DNA of 64,000 nucleotides from Altererythrobacter sp. B11 (GCF_003569745.1 NZ_AP018498.1:1116001-1180000); one strand, 5' to 3'. Positions 35,676 through 45,574 are shown, counted from the first letter of the stretch. The notes: generated by a model not told the origin, from the letters alone. Numbers and translations are program-made.

Positions 35676-38492
35676 ATGAAACGCCATGTCTCTTGCGCCG
35701 CGCTGAAGCGGCACCTTCTCCGCACTGCTGCGCTCGGCACGCTCGCTGTCGCCGGCACTGCGCATGCCGAAGCCGATGATGCGGCCACCGACGCCGACCA
35801 GATCGTGGTCACCGGCCAGAGGCTCAGCCGCGAAAGCGCGATCGCCGCCAAGAAAGAGGCCGACACCGTGATCGACGAGATCGCGGCGGATGATCTGGGC
35901 AAGCTGCCCGACGCCAACGTGGCCGATGCGCTGGCGCGGCTGCCGGGTGTGAACGTGGTCGTCAACCAGGATACTGGCGAGGGCGAATATGTCACCATCC
36001 GCGGCTTTTCCGGCACCTATAATGCTGTGACGATCAATGGCGTGCGCGTGGCGCAGACCGACCCTTCCAGCCGTGACGTGTCGCTCAGCGTGCTGCCTCC
36101 CAATGGGCTGGCCGCCATCCGCGTGACGAAGACGCTGACGCCCGACGTGGATGGGGATGCGATCGCTGGCGTGATCGATTTTCGCACGCCTACGGCCTTC
36201 GACTTCAACAAGCCCACGACGCTGCGCCTCTATGCCACGGGCGGGATCAATGGCCGCGCTCATTCCGCCGACGAGGATTCTGGCGTTTATCAGGGCCAGC
36301 TCGATTTCGCGCAGAAGTTCGGAGACGGGCAGTTCGGCATCTTCGCCTCGGTCAATTACGGCGTGACCCACGGCAACGCGCAGGAGACCGAGAACGACGG
36401 CGAGTGGGAGCCCTATGTTTGGCGGAAGAACTCGACCGAGACGATCTCCGAAGACAATATGCATTTGCCGGGCATCGACCTTGACTATCGCCGCGTGAAG
36501 CAGACCCGCTACGGCGGCAATATCTCGCTGGATTATCACGGGGATGCCACGCAGCTTTATCTCCGCGGCCAGTATGCGCGGCAGGAACTGCGCGGCACGA
36601 ACGATTACACCGACTACCGCAATCGTCCGACCGCGCGGCTCACCCAGGTGGACCCCGAAGACACCAGCCTGCTGCAGCCGGAAGACATGATCACCGGCAG
36701 CGATCCGACGCTGGGCAGTATCTACGGCTACACGACCGGACAGATCGTGGACGAGGATGGCGATGGCATCATTTCCGACGCCGATCGCAATTCCAGCAAA
36801 TATTGGTCGCTCAACGGCCGCTCTGGCGTGTGGAACCCGCAGGCGTTCCAGTTCGCTCGCAACTTTGGCACGATCGACGTGAACCAGACCCTCGCTACCG
36901 TCGAGTTTGGTGGTGAAAGCAAGATGGACGCGCTGACGCTGACCTACAGCGCCAGCTATTCGGGCGGCACGCGAGAGAACCCCGATGGCTACTCCGTCGG
37001 CTATAATTGCGACAAGTGCACCTTCCCGCTCGATGCCACGGGGATCGACTGGGTTTCCAGCGATCCGCGCTTCCCTCATGCGGGCATGCCGGCTTTCGCG
37101 GAGTTCGTGGAGCGCGACAGTTCGCTGCTCCCCTTCGATGGCGCGAGCCATGAGCGTTGGAAGCAGAAGGATGACCGGATCGCGTTGAAGCTGGACGCAC
37201 GCTACGACATGGATGGTGTGCTCAGCTATGTGCAGGCGGGCGCCAAATGGCTGCGCTCCAAGCGCGATTACGATTACACGCCGCTGTATGACGGCGATTT
37301 CGCCGGCACTCCGCTGGACGGTCTGAACCTGGAGGAATCGGGGCTGGTGGACAAGGAAGTCACCAGCATGCTGGGCGGCGAGTATTATTATGGCGACGTG
37401 TTCGATCGCGCCGCCGTGGTCGCCGCCATCCGCGCTGCGGAGGCGGCCAATGGCGGCGACGTCAGCGAAGAAGATCTCCTGCAGGACGACAAGAAGGGCA
37501 GCGAGAACGTCTATGCCGGTTATGCGCTGGCAAATTTCGACTGGGACGCCTTCCGCCTGATCGCCGGCGCCCGGCTGGAGCACCGCACCATCCACAACGA
37601 CTTCTGGGTGGACGACGGTGACGAGAGCGGCTTCGGCAGCAGCGATTCCAGCTACACGATCTTCCTGCCCAGCCTCACCGCCACCTACCGCCCGAGCAAC
37701 CGAGTGGCGATCCGCGGTGCCCTGTGGACCGGCTATTCCGCGCCGGAATATGGCAACATCTCTGGCGGCCAGAGCATCACTCGCGACCCCGTGACGGATG
37801 AAATTATCGCCATCAGCCAGGGCAATCCGGATCTGAAGCCGGCGAAGGCCTATAACGCCGATCTTTCGCTGGAATATTATCCCGATCCCACCAGCGTCGT
37901 ATCCGTCGCCGCCTACTACAAGCACATCAAGAACTTCATCTTCACCAACGGCAATCAGGTGGATGCGGCGACGACGATCGGGACGATCGAAATCACCCAG
38001 CCGAAGAATGGCGAGACGGCCAAGGTCTATGGCGTGGAGCTGAACCTGATCAAGGGGTTCGACGGGCTGGCTGCGCCCTTCGATGGCTTCGGCTTCGAAG
38101 GCAATCTGACGCTACAGCACAGCGAGGCGGAGAGCGGGCTGGACTATCGCGAGGGCGACAAGATGCGCCTCGTGAACACGCCGCATATCCTCTACAACGC
38201 GGCGCTGACCTTCCAGAAATATGGCTTCGAAGCGAAGCTGTCCTATAATTACCGCGGCAAGTTCATCGAAGACCTGCGGGACAATGCGGTGGACAAGTGG
38301 GTGCGGCCCAACCGCAGCCTCGATCTCCATACGCGCTACAATATCACCCCCAGCCTGGCGATGGACTTCGACGTGGGCAATTTGCTCAACGACTGGAAGT
38401 ACTACACCACCAAGGGCGACAATCCTTCGTACCAAAAGGACTATATGGAGCCGGGCCGCACCTATCTGATGCGCCTCAGCTACGTTTATTGA
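35676..38492 (+). CDS. TonB-dependent receptor, probable organophosphorus uptake
   Basis: 938 residues with a long signal peptide (RHLLRTAALGTLAVAGTAHA), a TonB-box-like DQIVVTGQRLS, and a plug with DDLGKLPDANVADALARLPG and NVVVNQDTGEGEYVTIRGFS, the pattern of large sphingomonad/Caulobacter receptors. The barrel ends YLMRLSYVY. The ATG at 35676 was chosen for the signal peptide and the GAGGG ribosome site; a GTG frame start at 35571 is only an extension. The ligand is unknown. The Pho-box and GntR-type sites upstream, the latter matching the phospholipase operon site, suggest a phosphorus-bearing compound such as a phospholipid head group or phosphonate. Confidence 0.9.
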   Translation: MKRHVSCAALKRHLLRTAALGTLAVAGTAHAEADDAATDADQIVVTGQRLSRESAIAAKKEADTVIDEIAADDLGKLPDANVADALARLPGVNVVVNQDTGEGEYVTIRGFSGTYNAVTINGVRVAQTDPSSRDVSLSVLPPNGLAAIRVTKTLTPDVDGDAIAGVIDFRTPTAFDFNKPTTLRLYATGGINGRAHSADEDSGVYQGQLDFAQKFGDGQFGIFASVNYGVTHGNAQETENDGEWEPYVWRKNSTETISEDNMHLPGIDLDYRRVKQTRYGGNISLDYHGDATQLYLRGQYARQELRGTNDYTDYRNRPTARLTQVDPEDTSLLQPEDMITGSDPTLGSIYGYTTGQIVDEDGDGIISDADRNSSKYWSLNGRSGVWNPQAFQFARNFGTIDVNQTLATVEFGGESKMDALTLTYSASYSGGTRENPDGYSVGYNCDKCTFPLDATGIDWVSSDPRFPHAGMPAFAEFVERDSSLLPFDGASHERWKQKDDRIALKLDARYDMDGVLSYVQAGAKWLRSKRDYDYTPLYDGDFAGTPLDGLNLEESGLVDKEVTSMLGGEYYYGDVFDRAAVVAAIRAAEAANGGDVSEEDLLQDDKKGSENVYAGYALANFDWDAFRLIAGARLEHRTIHNDFWVDDGDESGFGSSDSSYTIFLPSLTATYRPSNRVAIRGALWTGYSAPEYGNISGGQSITRDPVTDEIIAISQGNPDLKPAKAYNADLSLEYYPDPTSVVSVAAYYKHIKNFIFTNGNQVDAATTIGTIEITQPKNGETAKVYGVELNLIKGFDGLAAPFDGFGFEGNLTLQHSEAESGLDYREGDKMRLVNTPHILYNAALTFQKYGFEAKLSYNYRGKFIEDLRDNAVDKWVRPNRSLDLHTRYNITPSLAMDFDVGNLLNDWKYYTTKGDNPSYQKDYMEPGRTYLMRLSYVY

Positions 38493-38614
38493 TTGCGGGC
38501 GCGGGGGTCGGCAGCCATGCCGGCCCCCGCCCTGCCGTGGCCGGTTGCCAAGGCGCCCTGCAGGAGGCACCAAGCGACCAGACGCGTCACCCAATGCAGG
38601 GGATACCATCCACT

Positions 38615-39382
38615 ATGCCGGCGAGGAAAAGCTCCGCTGACGCTCGCGGAAAGCCTCCGCCTGCCGCGGAGGCGGCGGTGCCGCAATATCTCGCCCTGCG
38701 CGACAGGATCGCCGAAGGCATCGAGATGGGCAAGCTGGCGCCCGGCGCCCGGTTGCCGTCGGAACGGCAATTGCAGACGGACAGCGGCGCCGCGCGCGGG
38801 ACCATCCGCGAAGCGCTGTTCCAGCTGGAAGCGGAGGGGCTGATCTATCGCCGCGATCGCAGCGGCTGGTACGTCTCGCCCCCGCCCATCACCTATGACC
38901 CGACGCGCTGGGCCGGTTTCATGAGCTATGTCGCGGATCAGGGGCGGACGCCGGAAACGCGCACGTTGCTGAAGGAGGAGGTGCCCGCCCCGCCAGCCAT
39001 CGCCGATATCTTCCGCGTGGCCCCTGGCGCTCGGCTGTATGTGATCTCGCGCCGCCGCTCGATCGACGGGCGGCCTGTGCTGGTGGAGCGCATTACGGTC
39101 GATCCCAAGCTGGCTCCCGGGCTGTTCGACCATTCGCTCGACGGGTCGCTGACCCAGGTGCTGACGCAGGCCTACAAGCTTTCAGTGGCGCGCAACCGGG
39201 TGAGCATGCGCCCCTGTGCGCTGGTGGGCACGGCGGCGGAGCAGCTCGGCGTGAAAAGCGGCACTCCGGGGCTGGAAGTGGTGCGCACCAGCTTCGACCC
39301 GGCGGGCCGGGTCGTCGAGTACGATCAGGAATACTGGCGGCACGACGCCATACGGGTGCATGTGGACCTGAACGTGGCCTAG
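38615..39382 (+). CDS. GntR-family (HutC/UTRA) transcriptional regulator
   Basis: 255 residues. The winged helix spans about residues 25-90: YLALRDRIAEGIEMGKL, GARLPSERQLQTDSG, RGTIREALFQLEAEGLIYR and RSGWYVSPP. The rest is a UTRA ligand-binding domain: RLYVISRRRSIDGRPVLVE, and C-terminal LEVVRTSFDPAGRVVEYDQE. HutC-type regulators sense small metabolites such as sugar phosphates or phosphonates. ATG 38615 gives a compact N-terminus; ATG 38594 is an alternative. It lies 122 bases after the TonB receptor and reads the same way. The natural target sites are probably the two TGG-N6-CCA palindromes nearby, though this link is inferred. Confidence 0.88.
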   Translation: MPARKSSADARGKPPPAAEAAVPQYLALRDRIAEGIEMGKLAPGARLPSERQLQTDSGAARGTIREALFQLEAEGLIYRRDRSGWYVSPPPITYDPTRWAGFMSYVADQGRTPETRTLLKEEVPAPPAIADIFRVAPGARLYVISRRRSIDGRPVLVERITVDPKLAPGLFDHSLDGSLTQVLTQAYKLSVARNRVSMRPCALVGTAAEQLGVKSGTPGLEVVRTSFDPAGRVVEYDQEYWRHDAIRVHVDLNVA

Positions 39383-39589
39383 CGCGGCGCGCCGGTGGCG
39401 GCGCATCACTCGGCACGCCGAGATTTCGGAACTCGCGCCGTCATGGCGAATTACAGCAACGGCAAGTGAGAAGCCCTGCGCTCGCTGTCGATCACCGGTG
39501 ACTGGTTCGAAGTCCTTGGCTTCGTCCCTTTCGATCGTGATCGCCACCCGTGCTCCGCCAGCCCGCCTGCGATGACAAGAGGATCCGTC

Positions 39590-41983
39590 ATGGATGATAT
39601 AGCCCCCCGCCGCCGCAGCTTTGCCGCAATGATCGTGGGGGCGCTCGTGGCTCTCATCGGCACCGTACTGACGATTGGGGGCGGGTGGCTCGTGATCCTC
39701 GACGGATCACCCTATTATCTGCTCGCTGGCCTGGCGATGCTCGCCTCCGGCATCCTCCTGTTTCGGCAGCGCCTGCTGGGCGGCTGGGTGTATATCGCAG
39801 TATTCGCCGCGACGGTAATCTGGGCCTTCTGGGAAGTGGGCGCCAACGGCTGGGCGCTGGTCCCGCGCCTGATCGCGCCGCTCGTCCTGCTGATCGCCGT
39901 GGTGCTCGTCATGCCGGCGCTCACCCTTGCTCATCGCCGCTGGACCTTTGCCTTTGGCGGGCTCGCCGCGGTGTTGCTGGTGTTCATCCTCGGCGGCGTG
40001 ATCATCGGCAAGGAGAACGAGCACGAAGTTCTGGCCGAACTCCCCGCAGAAGGCAGCGGCATGGCCGATCCTTCGCCCTTGCATGCGGATAGCGACTGGC
40101 CTGCCTATGGCGGCTCCTACGCCGCGCGCCGTTACACGCCGCTCAGCCAGATCACTCCCGCCAATGTCTCCAAGCTCGAGCGGGCGTGGCTGGTGCACAC
40201 GGGCGACATGCCTTCCTCCAAGGAGGTGGCGGGCAAGTATGGTGACGAGAACACGCCCCTGAAGGTGGGCGATACGCTGTATGTCTGCACGCCGAAGAAC
40301 TGGATTCTCGCGCTCGATCCCGCCACGGGCAGGCAGCGCTGGAAGTTCGATCCAAAGGTCCCGGACGCAGCGATTCCCTACACCGCCGCGTGCCGCGGGG
40401 TGAGCTATTACGAGGTGCCCGGAGCGGCCGGGGACGAGCCTTGCGCCCGGCGCATCATCTTCGGCACGCTGGACGCGCGGCTTTTCGCGCTGGACGCGGC
40501 AACCGGGCGCCCGTGCGAGGATTTCGGCACTAACGGGCAGGTGGATACGACAATCGGCATGGGCCAGACGCGGCCGGGCTATGTCTCGATCAATTCCCCG
40601 CCCACCATTGTCCATGGTGTCGTGGTGACCGGGCATCAGGTGCTCGACGGACAGGACCGGTGGGAGCCCTCGGGCGTGATCCGTGGCTTCGACGCCGTTA
40701 CCGGCAAGCTCGACTGGGCGTGGGACATGATGCACCCGGACTGGAATGGCTATCCGCCGCCGGGTGAGGAATGGGCGCGCGGCACCCCCAATATGTGGAC
40801 GATTGCGTCGGGTGACGAGGATCTCGGCCTCGTCTACCTCCCCATGGGCAACTCCGCAGCCGATTACTGGAGCGGCAAGCGCCGCCCGCCGGAGAACTTC
40901 TATGCCACCTCGCTCGTCGCGCTGGATGTGGACACCGGCAAGCCCCGCTGGCGCTTCCAGGCGGTGAAGAAGGATGTGTGGGATTACGATTTCGGCGCGC
41001 AGGCGACCCTGATCGACTACAAGGGTACGCCGGCGCTGGTGCTCCCTAGCAAGCAGGGCGACATCTACATCCTCGACCGTCGCACCGGGAAGCCACTGAC
41101 GCCCGTGGGCACGATCCGCGCCCCGATCGGAGGTGTGGAACCACAGGAGCGGGCAGAAACGCAGATCGTTTCGCGCTGGCAGACGCTGCGAAAGCCGGAC
41201 CTGACCGAACAGGACATGTGGGGCATGTCCCCGATCGACCAGATGATCTGCCGCATCCAGTTCCGCAAGGCGAGCTATGACGGCTTCTATACGCCTCCCA
41301 CGGCGGATCGGCATTCGATCGAATACCCGGGCTATAATGGCGGCACCGACTGGGGTGGTATCGCGGTGGACCCGCGCCGTGGGGTGATCGTGGCCAATTA
41401 CAATGACATGCCGAATTACGTGCGACTGGTTCCGCGCAAGAAGGCGGAGGAACTCGGCTGGGCGCCGCGTGGCGAGGCCCGGGGCGGGATCGGCGGAGCG
41501 GAAGGCGCGGGCGATCCACAGCTCAACACGCCCTATGCAATTGATGTGAACGCCGGATGGCGGCTGCCCCTCACGGGTATGTTGTGCAAGCAGCCGCCCT
41601 ATGGCGGGCTGCGGGCGATCGACATCGCAACCGGGAAAACGCTGTGGGATCGCCCGTTCGGCACGGCGCGCACCAACGGCCCGTTCGGCATTCCGTCCAT
41701 GCTCCCGCTGACGATCGGCACGCCGAACAATGGCGGGGCGGTGGTGACAGCCAGCGGCCTCATCTTCATCGCAGCGGCAACCGACAATCTTATCCGTGCG
41801 GTCGATCTCGCCACAGGCAAGACCCTCTGGACCGACAAGCTGCCGGCGGGCGGCCAGGCCACCCCCATGGTCTATCAGCAGAACGGGCGCGAATATCTGG
41901 TCATCGTGGCGGGCGGCCATCACTTCATGGAGACGCCGATTGGCGATGAGGTAATCGCCTATGCCCTGCCGCAGAGCGGGTGA
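39590..41983 (+). CDS. gcd: Membrane-bound PQQ-dependent glucose dehydrogenase
   Basis: 797 residues. About five N-terminal TM segments (residues 15-140; MIVGALVALIGTVLTIGGGW, LLAGLAMLASGILLF) anchor it in the inner membrane. The periplasmic eight-bladed propeller starts DWPAYGGSYAARRYTPLSQI and includes the PQQ/Ca site region (RRIIFGTLDARLFALDAATG, MHPDWNGYPPPG, PNNGGAVVTASGLIFIAAAT). It oxidises aldoses to lactones and passes electrons to ubiquinone; gluconate made this way also dissolves mineral phosphate. ATG 39590 has AAGAGG 7 bases upstream and is preferred to ATG 39572. No pqq biosynthesis genes lie in the window, so cofactor supply is elsewhere or external. Confidence 0.95.
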   Translation: MDDIAPRRRSFAAMIVGALVALIGTVLTIGGGWLVILDGSPYYLLAGLAMLASGILLFRQRLLGGWVYIAVFAATVIWAFWEVGANGWALVPRLIAPLVLLIAVVLVMPALTLAHRRWTFAFGGLAAVLLVFILGGVIIGKENEHEVLAELPAEGSGMADPSPLHADSDWPAYGGSYAARRYTPLSQITPANVSKLERAWLVHTGDMPSSKEVAGKYGDENTPLKVGDTLYVCTPKNWILALDPATGRQRWKFDPKVPDAAIPYTAACRGVSYYEVPGAAGDEPCARRIIFGTLDARLFALDAATGRPCEDFGTNGQVDTTIGMGQTRPGYVSINSPPTIVHGVVVTGHQVLDGQDRWEPSGVIRGFDAVTGKLDWAWDMMHPDWNGYPPPGEEWARGTPNMWTIASGDEDLGLVYLPMGNSAADYWSGKRRPPENFYATSLVALDVDTGKPRWRFQAVKKDVWDYDFGAQATLIDYKGTPALVLPSKQGDIYILDRRTGKPLTPVGTIRAPIGGVEPQERAETQIVSRWQTLRKPDLTEQDMWGMSPIDQMICRIQFRKASYDGFYTPPTADRHSIEYPGYNGGTDWGGIAVDPRRGVIVANYNDMPNYVRLVPRKKAEELGWAPRGEARGGIGGAEGAGDPQLNTPYAIDVNAGWRLPLTGMLCKQPPYGGLRAIDIATGKTLWDRPFGTARTNGPFGIPSMLPLTIGTPNNGGAVVTASGLIFIAAATDNLIRAVDLATGKTLWTDKLPAGGQATPMVYQQNGREYLVIVAGGHHFMETPIGDEVIAYALPQSG

Positions 41984-42052
41984 CCCAGGCCGCGTGCTTG
42001 ATTATCCCGGCCGCACTGCCTATCTCGGTCGCGGCCGGCATGTGCCGGCTGA

Positions 42053-42196
42053 CGTTCTCAGGGCGGGGTGAAATTCCCCACCGGCGGTAATTGCGCTTAT
42101 GTGCATCAGCCCGCGAGCGCCCGTGGCCTAGGCTGCGGGGTCAGCAGACCCGGTGTGACTCCGGGGCCGACGGTATAGTCCGGATGGAAGAGAACG
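42053..42196 (+). promoter_or_regulatory. FMN riboswitch (RFN element)
   Basis: The classical RFN sequence is present: it opens with TTCTCAGGGCGGGGTGAAAT, continues with CCCCACCGGCGGTAA, has the internal GACCCGGTGTGACTCCGGGG block and closes with TAGTCCGGATGGAAGAGAAC. It sits 88 bases before ribD, so FMN should switch off the riboflavin operon, probably by translation or early termination. Confidence 0.95.
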
Positions 42197-42283
42197 ATGA
42201 TGGCTGGCGCGCGCCTTCCTATGGGAGGCGTGCCAGTGCTGTCATGCGCCCTGGGCTGCGTCCGTTGTTTGAGTCGGAGCGGC

Positions 42284-43327
42284 ATGGGCAGGTTCGAGAC
42301 ACTCGACAAGCAGGCGGGGGCGGCATGGATTGCCGATGCCTTCGCGCGTGCGATCGAGTGTGCGCGTGCCTTTGAAGGCGCCACCGCACCCAATCCCCCG
42401 GTCGGTTGTGTGCTGCTCGACGACGAGGGGCGGCAACTGGCCGCCGCGGCGCATCAGAAGGCGGGCGGCCCCCATGCGGAGGCGCTGGCGATCGAAGCCT
42501 GCCGCGCCAACGGCACGACCCCGCAGGTCCACACTGCAGTCGTTACGCTGGAACCCTGCAACCACCATGGACGCACGCCGCCCTGCAGCGAAGCATTGCT
42601 GGCCACGCCCGTGCGCGTGGTGTGGATCGCCTGCCGCGATCCCAATACGCAGGTCGCCGGGGGCGGTGCGGAGCGGCTGGCGGCCGCGGGCCTTGCCGTG
42701 CATTTCCTCGACGAGCTGGATGATCCCCGCGCGTCATCGTTGAAGCGGGCGGCAGACCGGCTGATCGCGCCCTTCGCGCACCGGATGCATACGGGCCTGC
42801 CCTTCGTGACCGTCAAGCAGGCGGTGACGGGCGAAGGAAGCATGATCCCGCCGGCCGGCAGCAAGACCTTCACCTCCTCCTCGTCACTACGCCTCGCCCA
42901 TGTCCTGCGGCGCAGGGCGGATGCAATTCTGACGGGCTCCGGCACCATTCTGGCCGACGAGCCTCTCCTTACCGTTCGCCATGTGGCGGATCATCCCGGC
43001 AAGCACCGGATGCTGGCGATCCTCGACCGCCGCGGGCGCGTGCCGCCGGCTTATCTTGAAGCGGCGCAGGCACGCGGCTTTGTGCCGATCATCGCCCGCG
43101 ATCCAGCTGAGGCGCTTGCCGCGCTGGGCGACGCCGGAGCGCTGGAAGTGCTGGTGGAGGCGGGCCCGCGCGTGACCGAGGCCATGCTGTCACGCGGCCT
43201 GTGGGATGAGCACGTTCTCATTGAGAGCCTGCCCGCCGCAGAGGGCGGTGACAGGATCTCCGTCCGCCGGCGTGATGCGGCGGGGGACATTTCGGAAGGG
43301 GGCGTGGATGTTCTCGGGTATTATTGA
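42284..43327 (+). CDS. ribD: Bifunctional riboflavin deaminase/reductase
   Basis: 347 residues. The deaminase part (1-145) has APNPPVGCVLLDD, the zinc ligands GGPHAEALAI and TLEPCNHHGRTPPC. The reductase part (about 155-345) has LPFVTVKQAVTGEGSM, DAILTGSGTILADEPLLTVR and EVLVEAGPRVTEAML. It catalyses the second and third steps of riboflavin synthesis. ATG 42284 has GGAG close upstream; a longer frame from 42197 overlaps the riboswitch end and is rejected. The stop lies 20 bases inside ribE, showing coupling. Length and motifs are complete. Confidence 0.95.
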   Translation: MGRFETLDKQAGAAWIADAFARAIECARAFEGATAPNPPVGCVLLDDEGRQLAAAAHQKAGGPHAEALAIEACRANGTTPQVHTAVVTLEPCNHHGRTPPCSEALLATPVRVVWIACRDPNTQVAGGGAERLAAAGLAVHFLDELDDPRASSLKRAADRLIAPFAHRMHTGLPFVTVKQAVTGEGSMIPPAGSKTFTSSSSLRLAHVLRRRADAILTGSGTILADEPLLTVRHVADHPGKHRMLAILDRRGRVPPAYLEAAQARGFVPIIARDPAEALAALGDAGALEVLVEAGPRVTEAMLSRGLWDEHVLIESLPAAEGGDRISVRRRDAAGDISEGGVDVLGYY

Positions 43328-43919
43328 ATGCACGGCGCCGGTGCTGGCCGCCGGGGCGCGGGAGGGTTCGCTCTCGCTGCGGCTCGCGACCGGCTTCCCC
43401 GATCTGGATCTGGGCGAAAGCGTAGCGGTGAACGGCGTTTGCCTGACCGTTACGGAGCGGGACGCTGCCGGGGAAGCGCTATTCTTCGTCGGCCCGGAAA
43501 CACTGGCGCGAAGCAATCTGGGCGCTCTGACTACCGGGGGTCTCGTCAACCTTGAACGTTCGGCCACGCTTTCCTCGCGCCTTTCGGGCCATCTCGTGCA
43601 GGGGCATGTGGACGGGCTCGCCCGCCTTTCCGGCCAGAGTGAAGACGGGGGGACATGGCGCCTGCGCTTCACCGTCCCCGAAGATCTTTCCCGCTACTGC
43701 GTGGAGAAGGGTTCGATCGCGCTCAACGGCGTCAGCCTGACCCTCAACGCAGTCGAAGCTGCCGGGCAGGGCGAGAGCGACCTGCACGTGGCGATCATCC
43801 CCCACACCTGGGAACACACCAATCTGCACCGGCTGACGCCGGGCGATGCCGTCAATGTCGAAGTGGACGTGATGGCCAAATATGTGGAGCGTCTATGTCA
43901 GCCCTATCAACGGCCCTGA
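43308..43919 (+). CDS. ribE: Riboflavin synthase alpha chain
   Basis: 203 residues with two lumazine-binding beta-barrel repeats. Repeat one starts MFSGIIECTAPVLAAG and includes DLGESVAVNGVCLTVTE; repeat two starts GHLVQGHVDGLARL and includes EKGSIALNGVSLTLN. C-terminal helix follows. It dismutates lumazine to riboflavin, probably as a trimer with the ribH capsid. It overlaps ribD by 20 bases and ribBA by 25 bases. Confidence 0.95.
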   Translation: MFSGIIECTAPVLAAGAREGSLSLRLATGFPDLDLGESVAVNGVCLTVTERDAAGEALFFVGPETLARSNLGALTTGGLVNLERSATLSSRLSGHLVQGHVDGLARLSGQSEDGGTWRLRFTVPEDLSRYCVEKGSIALNGVSLTLNAVEAAGQGESDLHVAIIPHTWEHTNLHRLTPGDAVNVEVDVMAKYVERLCQPYQRP

Positions 43920-45115
43920 ACCAGTTGCGGCAGGGCGGCATGATCGTCCTGCTCGACGACGAGGATCGCGAGAACGAAGGCGATCTGGTGCTCGCCGCCG
44001 AATTCGCCACGCCCGAAGCGATCAACTTCATGGCACGGTTCGGGCGCGGCCTGATCTGCCTGGCCTTGGCCGGGGAGCAGGTGGACCGGCTCGGCCTCAA
44101 GCCGATGGTGGCCGTGAACCAGGCACGCCGCTCCACCGCCTTCACGGTCTCGATCGAGGCGCGCGAGGGGATCACCACCGGCATTTCCGCACATGATCGC
44201 GCGCGGACGATCCGCGTAGCCATCGACCCCGCTTCGGGGCCGCAACACATTGCCTCCCCCGGCCACGTCTTCCCGCTGCGCGCGGCGGAGGGCGGGGTGC
44301 TGGCGCGGAACGGCCATACCGAGGGCGCGGTGGACCTGATGCGGCTTGCGGGGCTGCAGCCGGCGGGGGTGATCTGCGAGGTGATGAAGGATGACGGCAC
44401 CATGGCGCGGCGGGATGACCTGAGGGCTTTCGCACGCGAGCATGACCTGCCGATCCTGACCATTGCCGAGATCGCTGCGCATCGCCGCGCGAACGAAGTG
44501 CTGGTGGAGGAAGTCGCCCGCTCCACGCTTCCGACCGAATTTTCCGCCAGCCCGTTCGAAATGCGCGCCTTTCGGGGCCTGCATGACGGGGTGGAACATC
44601 TGGCGTTGCTGCGCACGCCGCTGGGCGATGCGCCGCTGGTGCGGGTTCATTCCGAATGCCTGACCGGCGATGCGCTGGGATCGCTGCGCTGCGACTGCGG
44701 GGCGCAATTGCGCGAGGCGCTGCAACTGATCGATCAGCAGGGCGGCGCGCTGCTCTATCTGCGCAGCCAGGAAGGGCGCGGCATCGGCCTTGCCAACAAG
44801 GTGCGTGCCTATTCGCTGCAGGATCAGGGGCACGACACGCTGGAGGCCAATCTTGCCCTCGGCTTCGCGCCGGATGCGCGCGAGTACGGCGTGGCTGCGC
44901 AGATGCTGCGAGCTCTGGGCATCACGCAATTGCGCCTGCTGACCAACAATCCCGAAAAGTCGCGCGCTCTGGTGGCGGCCGGCCTCGACGTGCGCGAGCA
45001 GGTGCCATTGATCGTTCCCGCCAATCCGTTCAACGCTCGCTATCTTGCCACCAAGCGCGACCGCTTCGGCCACACGCTTGCCCATGACCATACGACCGAG
45101 GACCATCATGCCTGA
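43895..45115 (+). CDS. ribBA: Fused DHBP synthase / GTP cyclohydrolase II
   Basis: 406 residues. The N-terminal half (about 1-200) is RibB: MIVLLDDEDRENEGDLVLAA, ARRSTAFTVSIEAREGITTG, SPGHVFPLRAAEGGVLARNGH (motifs each within 20 residues). The C-terminal half is RibA: LVRVHSECLTGDALGSLRCD with Zn cysteines in ECLTG and CDCGAQL, LYLRSQEGRGIGLANKV and LLTNNPEK. The two halves make the two precursors of lumazine. The RibA active-site pattern looks complete, although RibA halves in alphaproteobacterial fusions are sometimes inactive. Start ATG 43895 lies within the ribE end, with GGAG before it. Confidence 0.93.
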   Translation: MSALSTALNQLRQGGMIVLLDDEDRENEGDLVLAAEFATPEAINFMARFGRGLICLALAGEQVDRLGLKPMVAVNQARRSTAFTVSIEAREGITTGISAHDRARTIRVAIDPASGPQHIASPGHVFPLRAAEGGVLARNGHTEGAVDLMRLAGLQPAGVICEVMKDDGTMARRDDLRAFAREHDLPILTIAEIAAHRRANEVLVEEVARSTLPTEFSASPFEMRAFRGLHDGVEHLALLRTPLGDAPLVRVHSECLTGDALGSLRCDCGAQLREALQLIDQQGGALLYLRSQEGRGIGLANKVRAYSLQDQGHDTLEANLALGFAPDAREYGVAAQMLRALGITQLRLLTNNPEKSRALVAAGLDVREQVPLIVPANPFNARYLATKRDRFGHTLAHDHTTEDHHA

Positions 45116-45563
45116 TCCGATTCAACCCCGCATCGCGCTGGTCGTTAGCCAGTTCAATCCCGAGGTCACGGATGGCCTGCGCGATGGCGCGCTGGCTGCG
45201 CTGGCGGAGCGGGGAGTAAAGGTGGCGGACGCCGACATTCATAGCGCCCCCGGCGCCTTCGAAATCCCGCTGCTCGCCCGGGCGCTAGCCCACTCCGGCT
45301 ATGACGGGGTGGTCGGCCTGGGCTGCGTGATCAAGGGCGATACGGCGCATTTTGAATATATCAGCCAGGCGGCCAGTATCGGCCTGATGCAGGCGGGGCT
45401 GGAGACAGGCAAGCCGCTCACCTTCGGTATCATCACCGTTTATACGGAAGAGCAGGCGGTTGAGCGGAGCCGCGCCGATGCCCACAACAAGGGGCGCGAA
45501 GCGGCGGAGGCGTGCTACGCCGCGCTGCAGACGCTCGCGGCGATCCGCGCACGCGGCAAGTAG
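45108..45563 (+). CDS. ribH: 6,7-dimethyl-8-ribityllumazine synthase
   Basis: 151 residues. Motifs: RIALVVSQFNPEVTDGL, HSAPGAFEIPLLARAL, VGLGCVIKGDTAHFEYIS, FGIITVYTEEQAVERS. It condenses the ribB and ribD products to lumazine and forms pentamers or icosahedral shells. ATG 45108 overlaps the ribBA stop by eight bases. It is the last gene of the operon and is followed by a strong hairpin. Confidence 0.95.
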   Translation: MPDPIQPRIALVVSQFNPEVTDGLRDGALAALAERGVKVADADIHSAPGAFEIPLLARALAHSGYDGVVGLGCVIKGDTAHFEYISQAASIGLMQAGLETGKPLTFGIITVYTEEQAVERSRADAHNKGREAAEACYAALQTLAAIRARGK

Positions 45564-45574
45564 AACTGCGAGGG

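Noticed and set aside
42171-42182. GGTATAGTCCGG, similar to the GntR-type palindrome core
   Set aside because: It is the conserved 3' part of the FMN riboswitch and lacks the dyad symmetry of the two operators.
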